From: Devosia enhydra
GTDB taxonomy: Bacteria > Pseudomonadota > Alphaproteobacteria > Rhizobiales > Devosiaceae
Assembly (NCBI RefSeq): GCF_900119845.1
Contig: NZ_FPKU01000001.1
Location: 467,528 to 531,527, forward strand
Reading direction: 5' to 3'
DNA: 64,000 bases
Shown here one piece after another: positions 54,123-63,163 of the stretch. A program made the translations under genes and the position numbers. Within the stretch, counting starts at the first letter, position 1. Every line of letters begins with the position of its first letter. The notes under the pieces are model-generated. The model saw nothing but the letters and a program-made list of their open reading frames with translations, was not told the origin of the DNA and ran no database searches.

Positions 54123-55286
54123 TCAGAAGAGACGCAGCACGTTCTGGTCGGCCTGGCTCGCGAGCGACAGGGCGGTGGAGCTCAACTGCTGGCGGGTCTG
54201 GAGCGCGAGGAGGTTCGCGGCTTCCTCGTTGCTGTCGGCCAGGGTCAGGTTGGCGGCGCCGGTCTCGAGAACATTGATCATGTTCTTGGTGAAATCCTGG
54301 CGGGTTTCGACGACCGACAGGTTCGAGCCGAACTTGGCGGCCTGGGTGCGCAGCGAGTCGATGCCGGCCTTGAGGTCGTTCAGCGTAGCGTTGATGTCGC
54401 TGTTGTTGTCGAAGTCACCCGAGGCGAGCGCATCGAGCCCGAGGCCTGCAGCGTTGAAGGTTACGCCGGTGACGGCCAGCTTGGACGAGCCATCTTCGTT
54501 GAACAGCACTTCGAGGCTGTCGCCATCGAGCAGGTTCACGCCGTTGAAGCCGGAATCCTTGGCCAACTGGTCGATCTGCGAGAGCAGGTCGTTATACTGG
54601 GTGCGCAGCTCTTCGCGCTTGGGGTTCGCGCTGGTGCTGGTGGTGGTCGTGCCGGGGTTGGCGGCGGTGTAGGTATCGCTCTCGGTGCCCGCGAAGCCGG
54701 CGGTGGCCGTGGTAACGGCGATGTCGGTATTGGCCGAACCGGTCAGGACGATCTTGCCCGAATCCGTGCCCGTGCCGACGCTTGCGGTCACACCGGTGAT
54801 GTTGGCGTCATTGATGGCCTGCACGGCCGTGGCAATGTTGGCGCCATCGGTGATGGTAACGTCAGAGCCATTGATGGTCAGGGTCGCGTTCGAACCCGAC
54901 GGGGCGGCATAGGTGCCCCCGACAACGCGGGCCAGCTCTTCGGGCGCAGCGCCGGTGGTGGTGCTGGTCTCGACGGTCGCGGAGGTCTGGAGCGCCTGGC
55001 GGGCAGTGGCCTGGGCGGATTCGACCAGCTTGGTGATCGCGGTCAGGCCCTTGTCGGCGGCAGCGATGGTCTGCACCGCGTTCGACACCGAGTCGAGCAG
55101 CTGGTTCAGATCGGACGCGCGGCTGTTGAGCGAGGAGGCCGTGAAGAAATTGGTGGGGTTATCGAGAGCCGAGTTCACCTTGAGGCCGGTAGCAAGACGC
55201 TCCTGGGTCTTGCCCATGGCTGCGGCGGTGGACTGGAGGCTGAGGAGGTTCGAGCGAACCGCCTTCGAAAGGGTGACGTCGGCCAT
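54123..55286 (-). CDS. fliC: Flagellin
   Basis: A 387-residue flagellin. The N-terminal D0/D1 region has LSKAVRSNLLSLQSTAAAMG, TQERLATGLKVNSALDNPTN and ADLNQLL-type heptads; the C-terminal D1/D0 has NLTLADSNEEAANLLALQTR and ALSLASQADQNVLRLF. The middle (about residues 110-240) is Thr/Ala/Gly-rich and variable, forming the exposed surface. The start at 55286 follows AGAGGAATATCTC. It is the only flagellin gene in the window. A CtrA-like site lies about 85 bases upstream. Confidence 0.94.
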   Translation of the reverse strand: MADVTLSKAVRSNLLSLQSTAAAMGKTQERLATGLKVNSALDNPTNFFTASSLNSRASDLNQLLDSVSNAVQTIAAADKGLTAITKLVESAQATARQALQTSATVETSTTTGAAPEELARVVGGTYAAPSGSNATLTINGSDVTITDGANIATAVQAINDANITGVTASVGTGTDSGKIVLTGSANTDIAVTTATAGFAGTESDTYTAANPGTTTTSTSANPKREELRTQYNDLLSQIDQLAKDSGFNGVNLLDGDSLEVLFNEDGSSKLAVTGVTFNAAGLGLDALASGDFDNNSDINATLNDLKAGIDSLRTQAAKFGSNLSVVETRQDFTKNMINVLETGAANLTLADSNEEAANLLALQTRQQLSSTALSLASQADQNVLRLF

Positions 55287-55368
55287 GAGATATTCCTCTT
55301 CTGAGCAACCGTTCTGACGCAGGCGCCTCCTTCTGGGGCGCATGGGGCCGACTATTGGCAGAGGGTTC

Positions 55369-55383
55369 GTAAAGAAGCGTTAA
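55369..55383 (-). promoter_or_regulatory. Imperfect CtrA-like site upstream of flagellin
   Basis: On the minus strand the sequence reads TTAA-CGCTTCT-TTAC, one base from the TTAA-N7-TTAA CtrA site, with the correct 7-base spacer. Confidence 0.45.
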
Positions 55384-55424
55384 CAGGGCCAAGGTGTTGG
55401 CCGGGACGCGCTCGCAGATCGTGC

Positions 55425-55766
55425 TCAGACGCGTCGATCGCTGCGCGGACGGCCGTGCAGGTGCGCGGGCAGGGCTGCCGGGGTGGGCGCGGGCCGTGGC
55501 AGCCGCAGCTTTTCAGCGAGCAAGGCTGCCAGAAAAGGCAGGGTCGAGCGCGGTTCGGGCGGCAAGGGAGGCGAGCCGGCTGCCTCTACCGGTGGAGCAG
55601 GCGCCGGGGCCTCGACCGCATCGTCGGTCACGCTCCGGTCGGGCAGTTCGCCGAGAAGGGTGCGCGAGCGGAACTCGGCAAGGGTGCCGCGCCGCATGCC
55701 AACCCTGGTACTGGCGTACGTCTCGGACAGGGCCGCCTCCATCTGCATCGTGGCAGATGAGGGCAT
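55425..55766 (-). CDS. Hypothetical protein within the flagellar cluster
   Basis: A 113-residue protein, predicted to be cytoplasmic. The first half is helical with ETYASTRVGMRRGTLAEFRS; the second half is Pro/Ala-rich (APAPAPPVEAAGSPPLPPEP) followed by LPFLAALLAEKLRLP and a basic tail. No family is recognised. Its place between the FlgN-like gene and flagellin, on the same strand, suggests a flagellar role. The ribosome site is weak. It could be lineage-specific. Confidence 0.55.
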   Translation of the reverse strand: MPSSATMQMEAALSETYASTRVGMRRGTLAEFRSRTLLGELPDRSVTDDAVEAPAPAPPVEAAGSPPLPPEPRSTLPFLAALLAEKLRLPRPAPTPAALPAHLHGRPRSDRRV

Positions 55767-55819
55767 GTCCGGCCTAAGACAGGCTTATCGCGATCGCCGG
55801 GGTTTGAGGCAAATGCCGC

Positions 55820-56290
55820 TCAAAGCGCCCGGTTGATGGCAATGCCGCGCGCCGCATGCGCCTGTGGCGCGCCCATTCGGGCGTTGGCGCCATAGGTGGT
55901 TGCGCGGGTCGTCCGGCCGACCGTTTGGGCGACATCGGTCAGCAGATCATCGGTCACGCGCCGCATGGTGGCGATGACCTTGAGGTTTTCGGCCAGTTGC
56001 GTGGCGAGGCGCTCCTGCCCCGAAACGAGGGTTGCGAAGGCGGCCGGCTCCTCGGAGCGCAACCGCTCGGCCTGCCGCTGCACGGACCTTGAGATTCCGA
56101 CATAATCCTGCGCGATGGTGGCTTTTTCTGCGCCAAGATGTCCAGCCTGCTGGAAATGCCCTGCACGCAGGAGGGTCGTTTCCTCATTGGTGATGCGGGC
56201 GAGCGCGTCGAGGAGATCGCCGGCGCGGGTGCAGAGGGCGGCAGCATCGAGATCGTCGAGCGCGGCGATGCGCCTTGCGGCATTTGACAT
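55820..56290 (-). CDS. FlgN-like flagellar export chaperone
   Basis: A 156-residue, largely helical cytoplasmic protein. The segment RAGDLLDALARITNEETTLL followed by RAGHFQQAGHLGAEKATIAQ has the pattern of FlgN, which escorts FlgK and FlgL to the export gate. The start at 56290 follows GAGGAAG and lies 20 bases after the rod-binding protein gene. The remaining sequence is low in family signal, so the assignment rests partly on position. Confidence 0.65.
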   Translation of the reverse strand: MSNAARRIAALDDLDAAALCTRAGDLLDALARITNEETTLLRAGHFQQAGHLGAEKATIAQDYVGISRSVQRQAERLRSEEPAAFATLVSGQERLATQLAENLKVIATMRRVTDDLLTDVAQTVGRTTRATTYGANARMGAPQAHAARGIAINRAL

Positions 56291-56310
56291 GGAAAGCTTC
56301 CTCACAAGGA

Positions 56311-56631
56311 TCAGGCGGAAGGCCGCGCGGGACACGGTCCGGCGGCCTGCTGCACGAAAAGCAGATCGGCGACGATCTGGTCGGCGAGCCCGATGCCGCC
56401 GGCCCGCGCCATGGCCCCGGCCATCTCTTCGGCCTGCAAGCCGCGCCAGGTCTCCTCGGCAAAGCCGCCGCCGAAGCCCGTTTCGCCCGATTGCTGGGTG
56501 GTGGCGAACATCTCCTTGACGAGGGTCTGGAGAAAGACGCCTTCGAGCTCCTCGGCCTGCTGGCGCGCGCGGGTGATCGCGGCCGGGGAGTAGGCGGAAA
56601 GGGCGGCGGGGCCGAGCGGAGTGGTGGCCAT
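56311..56631 (-). CDS. Rod-binding protein, FlgJ N-terminal domain type
   Basis: A 106-residue protein equal to the N-terminal rod-capping domain of FlgJ without the peptidoglycan hydrolase half: QQAEELEGVFLQTLVKEMFA, then GFGGGFAEETWRGLQAEEMA and GGIGLADQIVADLLF. Single-domain forms are usual in alphaproteobacteria, where the hydrolase is separate. Its start shares a base with the flgI stop (TGATG). Confidence 0.88.
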   Translation of the reverse strand: MATTPLGPAALSAYSPAAITRARQQAEELEGVFLQTLVKEMFATTQQSGETGFGGGFAEETWRGLQAEEMAGAMARAGGIGLADQIVADLLFVQQAAGPCPARPSA

Positions 56632-57755
56632 CAGATGACCTCGATCTCGGCCTGCAGCGCCCCGGCGGCCTTGATGGCCTGCAGGATGCCGATCATGTCG
56701 CGCGGGCCGATGCCGAGTGCATTGAGGCCATCGACGAGCTGCTGGAGGGTGACGGTTTCGCCCACCATGCCCAGATTGGTTTCGCGCAGGTCGACCGAGA
56801 GGTCGGTGCGCTGCTCGGTGGCTGTGGTGCCCAGGCTCAGCGGATTGGGCTGAACGACGGTGGGGCTTTCGGCAATGGTGACGGTGAGATTGGATTGGGC
56901 GACCGCGACCGTCGAGACGCGCACATCGCGCCCCATGACGATGATGCCGCTGTTTTCGTCGATGACGATCTTTGCGGGCATGTCGATTTCGACGACGAGC
57001 TGCTCGATGTCGGTCAGGAGGTCGACGATATTGCCGTTGAAGTTGCGCGGCAGGTGCAGGCGGATGGTGCCCGGATCTTCCGGCGTGGCGGTTGGCACGC
57101 CGATGAAGTCGTTGACGGCGAGGGCGATGCGGCGCGCGGTGGTGAGGTCGGGATTGCGCAGCGCGAGGCGCAGGCTGCGCTGGGAGCCGAGCGCGAAGCC
57201 GATCTCACGCTCGATCAGCCCGCCGCCCGAGATGCGGCCCGTGGTGGGCACGCCCGAAACAATGGTGGCGGCATTGCCTTCGGCGCGGAAGCCGTTGATG
57301 GCGACCGGGCCCTGGGCAATGGCATAGACTTCGCCATCGGCGCCGAGCAGCGGAGTGACGAGTAGCGTGCCCCCTTGCAGGCTGTTGGCATCGCCCAGAG
57401 CCGATACGGCCACATCGGCGCGGCTGCCCTGGGTGGCGAAGGCGGGCAGGTTGGCGGTGACCATGACCGCCGCGACATTGGCGGTGCGCATGCTCTCGCC
57501 GCGCGTGTTGACGCCCAGCCGTTCGAGCATGGACTGCAGGCTCTGCCGGGTGAAGGGCGAGTTGTTGAGGCTGTCGCCGGTGCCGTTGAGGCCCACCACG
57601 AGGCCGTAGCCGATCAACTGGTTTTCGCGCACGCCTTCGATATCGACGATGTCCTTGATGCGCGCGGAGGCGGCGGTGGCGTCGGCCATGGCGCCGAACA
57701 GCCCGAGCAGGAGAAGCGCGGCAGCCAGCGGCCATTTCCATTTGCTGATGATCAT
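56631..57755 (-). CDS. flgI: Flagellar P-ring protein FlgI
   Basis: A 374-residue periplasmic protein that forms the bushing of the motor in the cell wall. A signal peptide (about residues 1-29, ending ATAASA) is followed by RIKDIVDIEGVRENQLIGYG, VVGLNGTGDSLNNSPFTRQS and, near the end, SVDLRETNLGMVGETVTLQQ and DGLNALGIGPRDMIGILQAI, all FlgI signatures. It starts the minus-strand group flgI, flgJ-like, flgN-like. Divergent fliX lies upstream with a CtrA box between them. FlgA and FlgH are not in the window. Confidence 0.95.
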   Translation of the reverse strand: MIISKWKWPLAAALLLLGLFGAMADATAASARIKDIVDIEGVRENQLIGYGLVVGLNGTGDSLNNSPFTRQSLQSMLERLGVNTRGESMRTANVAAVMVTANLPAFATQGSRADVAVSALGDANSLQGGTLLVTPLLGADGEVYAIAQGPVAINGFRAEGNAATIVSGVPTTGRISGGGLIEREIGFALGSQRSLRLALRNPDLTTARRIALAVNDFIGVPTATPEDPGTIRLHLPRNFNGNIVDLLTDIEQLVVEIDMPAKIVIDENSGIIVMGRDVRVSTVAVAQSNLTVTIAESPTVVQPNPLSLGTTATEQRTDLSVDLRETNLGMVGETVTLQQLVDGLNALGIGPRDMIGILQAIKAAGALQAEIEVI

Positions 57756-57910
57756 CGGGACGTCTCCGGCAAGGTGGGCAGGCTCGAGCCCGCTGCATTG
57801 CCCATAAGCTTTGCGAAAAGCATGCCAAGTGAGAAATCGTCTCTAAGTGCCTGATATAGCTGGAGACGTGCAGGTGCAGAAACTTGGCTCGGCAGGAAAT
57901 GCCGGGCCGG

Positions 57911-57926
57911 TTAACGTGCTGTTAAC
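57911..57926 (+). promoter_or_regulatory. CtrA box between flgI and fliX
   Basis: A perfect TTAA-N7-TTAAC site (spacer CGTGCTG) lies 53 bases before the fliX GTG and 156 before the divergent flgI ATG. Confidence 0.8.
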
Positions 57927-57978
57927 CACGAGGGGCAAGATTTGCCGGGTGTGTGGCGGCCAGCGAGTCGGAGTGCCG

Positions 57979-58392
57979 GTGCGGATCGAGGGGCAGAACA
58001 GGATCGGTGGGCCGGTGACGCGCGCGACGGGTCGGCCGCAGGCTGAGGGCAGCTTCACGCTCCAGCCCGAGCGGTCGGCGAGCCAGGCGGCCGGCGCCGC
58101 TCCGGCGGCGAGCTTTACGGGTATTGACGCTCTGCTGGCCCTGCAGGCGGTCGATGATGCGCTGCAATCCAAGCGCAAGGCGGTGCGGCGCGGCCGTGGC
58201 CTCATCGAGGCGCTGGAAGGGCTTCAGGCCGATCTTCTGGCAGGGCAGCCGAGCGAGGGCCGGCTCAACCGGCTGATGGCGCTGCTATCGCAGCCCCGCG
58301 AGTTCATCCCCGCCGATGTTGCGGCACTTCTTGCCGATATCGAGCTCCGCGCCCGGGTGGAGCTTGCCAAGCGCGGGCATTTTCCGGCCTGA
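57979..58392 (+). CDS. fliX: Flagellar assembly regulator FliX
   Basis: A 137-residue protein. FliX in Caulobacter links assembly of early flagellar parts to activation of FlbD and sigma-54 promoters. The matching parts are VRIEGQNRIGGPVTRATGRP at the start, ALLALQAVDDALQSKRKAVR in the middle and the end ELRARVELAKRGHFPA. The GTG start at 57979 is chosen because CGGAG precedes it and it gives the family N-terminus and length; the frame is open further upstream across the CtrA box. FlbD itself is not in the window. Confidence 0.88.
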   Translation: MRIEGQNRIGGPVTRATGRPQAEGSFTLQPERSASQAAGAAPAASFTGIDALLALQAVDDALQSKRKAVRRGRGLIEALEGLQADLLAGQPSEGRLNRLMALLSQPREFIPADVAALLADIELRARVELAKRGHFPA

Positions 58393-58461
58393 GGCAAGCC
58401 GATCACATAGGCTTAACCATCTTTCTTCCGCGCTTGTGCGGGGGTGCATGCGCGACTATAC

Positions 58462-58479
58462 AGGCCGCCTTGGCGGCCT
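58462..58479. promoter_or_regulatory. Perfect 18-base palindrome in front of dksA
   Basis: AGGCCGCC-TT-GGCGGCCT forms a strong hairpin ending one base before an in-frame ATG and 18 bases before the chosen dksA start. There is no T tract, so it is not a terminator. Confidence 0.6.
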
Positions 58480-58497
58480 ATGGGAGTGTTGTCTCGC

Positions 58498-58914
58498 ATG
58501 TCATCGGTTCAAGTTCTCGACTATCGGCCCTCTGAAGACGAGCCGTTCATGAATCCGCGGCAGCGGGACTACTTCCGTAAGAAGCTTGAGCGCTGGAAGG
58601 AAGAGATCCTGCGAGAAAGCCGCGAGACGCTGGAAAACCTGCAGGAAGAAAGCCAGAACCACCCCGACATGGCCGACCGCGCTTCATCGGAGAGCGATCG
58701 TGCCCTCGAACTTAGGACGCGCGACCGGCAGCGCAAGCTGATCTCCAAGATCGACGCCGCGATCAAGCGCATCGAAGACGGCACCTATGGCTATTGCGAG
58801 GAAACCGGCGAGCCGATCGGCATCGCGCGGCTCGACGCCCGCCCCATAGCAACCCTGTCGCTCGAGGCGCAGGAGATGCATGAGCGGCGCGAGAAGGTCT
58901 ATCGCGACGAATAG
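58498..58914 (+). CDS. dksA: RNA polymerase-binding factor DksA
   Basis: A 138-residue DksA. The long coiled coil (residues about 20-95) carries the tip motif HPDMADRAS, with Asp57, Asp60 and Ala62 equal to the key E. coli residues, and ELRTRDRQRKLISKIDAAIK. The C-terminal globule has YGYCEETGEPIGIARLDARP, but only one of the four zinc-binding Cys positions remains (Cys100; the others are Thr103, Ser121 and Ala124), so it cannot hold zinc in the classical way. DksA works with ppGpp on RNA polymerase. In-frame ATG 58480 is an alternative start, but it abuts a hairpin. Confidence 0.9.
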   Translation: MSSVQVLDYRPSEDEPFMNPRQRDYFRKKLERWKEEILRESRETLENLQEESQNHPDMADRASSESDRALELRTRDRQRKLISKIDAAIKRIEDGTYGYCEETGEPIGIARLDARPIATLSLEAQEMHERREKVYRDE

Positions 58915-58936
58915 CGGCTCACGACATCGCTTTGCA

Positions 58937-58967
58937 AAGGGGCTCCGGCACATCGCCGAGGCCCCTT
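58937..58967 (+). terminator. Terminator between dksA and the ABC-F gene
   Basis: The stem AAGGGGC/GCCCCTT is followed on the plus strand by GTTGTTT. It sits between two convergent genes and continues with a partial inner stem (CCGG/CCGAGG). Confidence 0.7.
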
Positions 58968-58973
58968 GTTGTT

Positions 58974-60554
<1,581 letters not shown>

Positions 60555-60744
60555 ACGTATGTGTCCGATGAGCGATCAAGGCGAAGCGATCTCTCAAGGT
60601 CACATCCATCATGCACCTGCCGGTCCGGTTGCGGGAGGTTGCAAGATAGGGATTGAGCCCCACATGTCAACCGGTCCAACGGGTTGCGCTCGGAGCGCGC
60701 ACTCGCGATAGTCTCTGCCAACAACACGCAAGGGAGTGCAATCG

Positions 60745-61299
60745 GTGCGAAGCGGAACTGGACTGGCGGCGGCCCTGATCGTACTTGCGGCCCTGCCGGT
60801 TTCTGTAACGGCGCAGGATGCCGCCTCCTGCGCGCTCATTCCGTCTGATGCGCAGCGCCTCGCCTGCTATGACGCGCTCTTTGGAGGAGCGCCGGTCCCC
60901 GAACGCGAGGGCGCGGTGGTGATCGCGTCCGAGCAGCTGATCCCGGCACGGCCAAGCGGACGCGATCAGGCGCAACTAACGATTGCCTGCGAGGCCGGGC
61001 AGTTGCAGGTGCTGTTCGGATTTGCGGGACAATTGGTCAGCATCACCGGAAACAACGGCGCCATCACCTTCCAGTTCGATCAGAACCCGCCCTTCGTGCG
61101 CAACCTGCCGGCTTCGCAGAGCAATACCGAACTGGGCTATTTCAGCTCAACCGAAAGCCGGATGTTCCTCGGGCAGTTCGCCGGGGCCGACACGTTGAGG
61201 GTGCGTATCCAGCCGGTCAATTCGCGCTCGCTGGCCGTCGACTTCCGGGTGGCCGCAGCCTATCCCGAGATCCAGTCGGTGAGCGAAGCCTGCCGCTGA
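60745..61299 (+). CDS. Exported VasI-like protein
   Basis: A 184-residue protein with a signal peptide (about residues 1-22, ending SVTAQ). Directly after it comes DAASCALIPSDAQRLACYDA, the paired-Cys motif of the VasI/TagO family, and a beta-rich body with ELGYFSSTESRMFLGQFAGA and RIQPVNSRSLAVDFRV. VasI is named from type VI secretion clusters, but no such cluster is present here and similar lone genes are common in alphaproteobacteria, so the role is open. The GTG start at 60745 has AAGGGAG eight bases upstream; GTG 60736 overlaps that site. Confidence 0.75.
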   Translation: MRSGTGLAAALIVLAALPVSVTAQDAASCALIPSDAQRLACYDALFGGAPVPEREGAVVIASEQLIPARPSGRDQAQLTIACEAGQLQVLFGFAGQLVSITGNNGAITFQFDQNPPFVRNLPASQSNTELGYFSSTESRMFLGQFAGADTLRVRIQPVNSRSLAVDFRVAAAYPEIQSVSEACR

Positions 61300-61315
61300 G
61301 CGGCAGGCCCGTTCG

Positions 61316-62815
61316 TCAGGCGCCGAGATAACGGGCTTTGAGATGGTCCTCGAAATAGCCCGGATTGAGCGGCTCGCCAGTTGCGGCGACCAGCAGGTCG
61401 GGCGTCGAGAGCGTCGAGGCGAGCGACCAGATCTTTTCGCGGCGCCAGTCATTGAGGGATACGAAGCGGCCCTCGCGCACATGGTCATCGAGATCGGGGA
61501 TGTCGCGGGCCATGGCGGCGCGCAGCTGCGCGGCGATCAGCGCGCCCTGGGTGTAGCTCGGGAAATAGCCGAACGCACCCGAGGGCCAATGCACATCCTG
61601 CATCGGGCCGTTGGCCGGGTCATCGCGGGTTGAAAGCCCCAGCGATGCCCGCATGCCGGCGTCCCAAGCCTCCGGGATATCGGCCGGCGCAAGCGTGCCG
61701 TCGATCAGCCCCTGTTCGAGTTCGAACCTAAGGATGATGTGGAGGGGATAGGTCGCTTCGTCGGCATCGACGCGGATGAGCCCGCGCTCGATGCGATGCA
61801 CGTGGCCCAGAATGTCCTCAACGGTCCAGTCCGAAACGGCCTCGGGACCCAGATGCTCGCCAAGGAGCGGCAGGCCCCAGGCCCAGAATTCGGGGCTGCG
61901 GGCAAGCTGCATTTCGACGAACAGCGACTGGCTTTCATGGAACGCCATGCCGCGCGCGCGGCCGACCGGCCAGTGCGACCATTCGGCCGGCAGGCCCTGT
62001 TCGTAAAGCGCATGGCCGGTTTCGTGCAGCGTTCCCATAAGGGCCGAAAGGAAATCGGCGGTATCGTAGCGCGTCGTCATCCGCACGTCCGAGGGCACGC
62101 CGCCGCAAAAGGGATGGTGCGAGACATCGAGCCGGCCATGGGCGAAATCGAAGCCGAGCGCTTCCATCATCGCCATGCCGAGGGCCTTCTGGCGGTCGAT
62201 CGGGAAGGGGCCTGCGAGCTTGCGCTTCGGGCGGGCCGAGTCGCGGCGTGCCTGCGCCTCGAGCGCCTCGGGCACGAAATCGGTGAGGAAGGCGGAGAGC
62301 CGGGCGAAGACGGGCGCGATGTCGGCGACGCGGTTGCCGGGATCGTACTGGTCCATCATCGCGTCATAGGGGGCAAGGCCGGTCGCCTCGGCGCGCATCC
62401 GGGCTTCTTCGCGGGCCAGTGCCACCACCTGCTCGAAGGCGGGCAGGAAGCCGGCCCAGTCGCTGCGCGGGCGCATCTCGCGCCAGAGCTGCTCGGCCCG
62501 CATGCGGGCCTTGACCTGGCGGCGGACGAAATCGCCTGAAAGGCAGGTCATGTTGGTGTGAACGCGGCGGAATTCGGCCACTGCGCGCTGCTGGATGGCG
62601 CCGAGGTCCTGGCCTTCGGCTTCCGCCAGCCAGTCGGCGACTTCGGGGGCGGTAGCCATCTCGTGGACCATTCCGGCCAGCACCGACATCGACTCGGCGC
62701 GCTTCTCGCCGCCGCCGGTCGGCATCATCACGGCTTCATCGACCCCGAGCATGGCTTGAGCATGCTCCAGCGCCTCCAGCCGGCGCCCCAGTTCATCAAG
62801 TCGGTCAAAGGACAT
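61316..62815 (-). CDS. M32 family metallocarboxypeptidase
   Basis: A 499-residue cytoplasmic enzyme, the usual length for Taq-type carboxypeptidase. The zinc site is HETGH (residues 264-268) with Glu294 in FHESQSLFVE as the third ligand. Other typical parts are HHPFCGGVPSDVRMTTRYDT and IRVDADEATYPLHIILRFEL. It removes C-terminal residues from peptides, with a strict substrate-length limit known for the family. It starts at 62815, lies 16 bases from the convergent VasI-like gene and stands alone on its strand. Confidence 0.94.
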   Translation of the reverse strand: MSFDRLDELGRRLEALEHAQAMLGVDEAVMMPTGGGEKRAESMSVLAGMVHEMATAPEVADWLAEAEGQDLGAIQQRAVAEFRRVHTNMTCLSGDFVRRQVKARMRAEQLWREMRPRSDWAGFLPAFEQVVALAREEARMRAEATGLAPYDAMMDQYDPGNRVADIAPVFARLSAFLTDFVPEALEAQARRDSARPKRKLAGPFPIDRQKALGMAMMEALGFDFAHGRLDVSHHPFCGGVPSDVRMTTRYDTADFLSALMGTLHETGHALYEQGLPAEWSHWPVGRARGMAFHESQSLFVEMQLARSPEFWAWGLPLLGEHLGPEAVSDWTVEDILGHVHRIERGLIRVDADEATYPLHIILRFELEQGLIDGTLAPADIPEAWDAGMRASLGLSTRDDPANGPMQDVHWPSGAFGYFPSYTQGALIAAQLRAAMARDIPDLDDHVREGRFVSLNDWRREKIWSLASTLSTPDLLVAATGEPLNPGYFEDHLKARYLGA

Positions 62816-62880
62816 TCGATGCAGACCTCGCTCTTTGCGCGAGGTTTAGCAGATGGTCGCGCCTTGTCTATGAGCGCAGA

Positions 62881-63033
62881 TCAGTCGCGATCGTCGGTCA
62901 CGACGCTCCAGATGCCGCTGAGCCCCGCTCCCAGCGCCAGACCAAAGCCAAGGCCGATGGTGACATTGTTGATTGCAAGGCCGATCGCAGCGCCAATGGC
63001 CACGCCCAGCGCCATACCCACCCCAATGCTCAT
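62881..63033 (-). CDS. Tiny glycine-rich two-helix membrane protein
   Basis: A 50-residue protein with two hydrophobic, Gly/Ala-rich segments (SIGVGMALGVAIGAAIGLAI and TIGLGFGLALGAGLSGIWS) and an acidic end VTDDRD. The small-residue spacing is that of a glycine zipper, which promotes helix packing in membranes. The start at 63033 follows GGAGG at five bases; ATG 63045, which adds MEAI, is the alternative. The function is unknown. It lies upstream of the M32 peptidase gene on the same strand. Confidence 0.6.
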   Translation of the reverse strand: MSIGVGMALGVAIGAAIGLAINNVTIGLGFGLALGAGLSGIWSVVTDDRD

Positions 63034-63163
63034 GATGGCCTCCATGGGTCTCCGACTTCGCAAGAACGTCCGCCTTCCTGCAAAAGTTTCAGGGCAATTT
63101 GCCATCATGATGGCAGTGCTATCATGCGCCGGCAGATATGCGCATCGGGACAAGTGCGAAGGC

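Noticed and set aside
55360-55390. Sigma-54 promoter for flagellin (GG-N10-GC on the minus strand)
   Set aside because: The GG and GC spacing fits, but the -12 part reads AACGC in place of TTGC, so the match is too weak to list.
60745-61299. Type VI secretion marker (VasI-like protein)
   Set aside because: No other type VI component lies in the window; lone VasI-like genes are common, so it is not evidence of the system.
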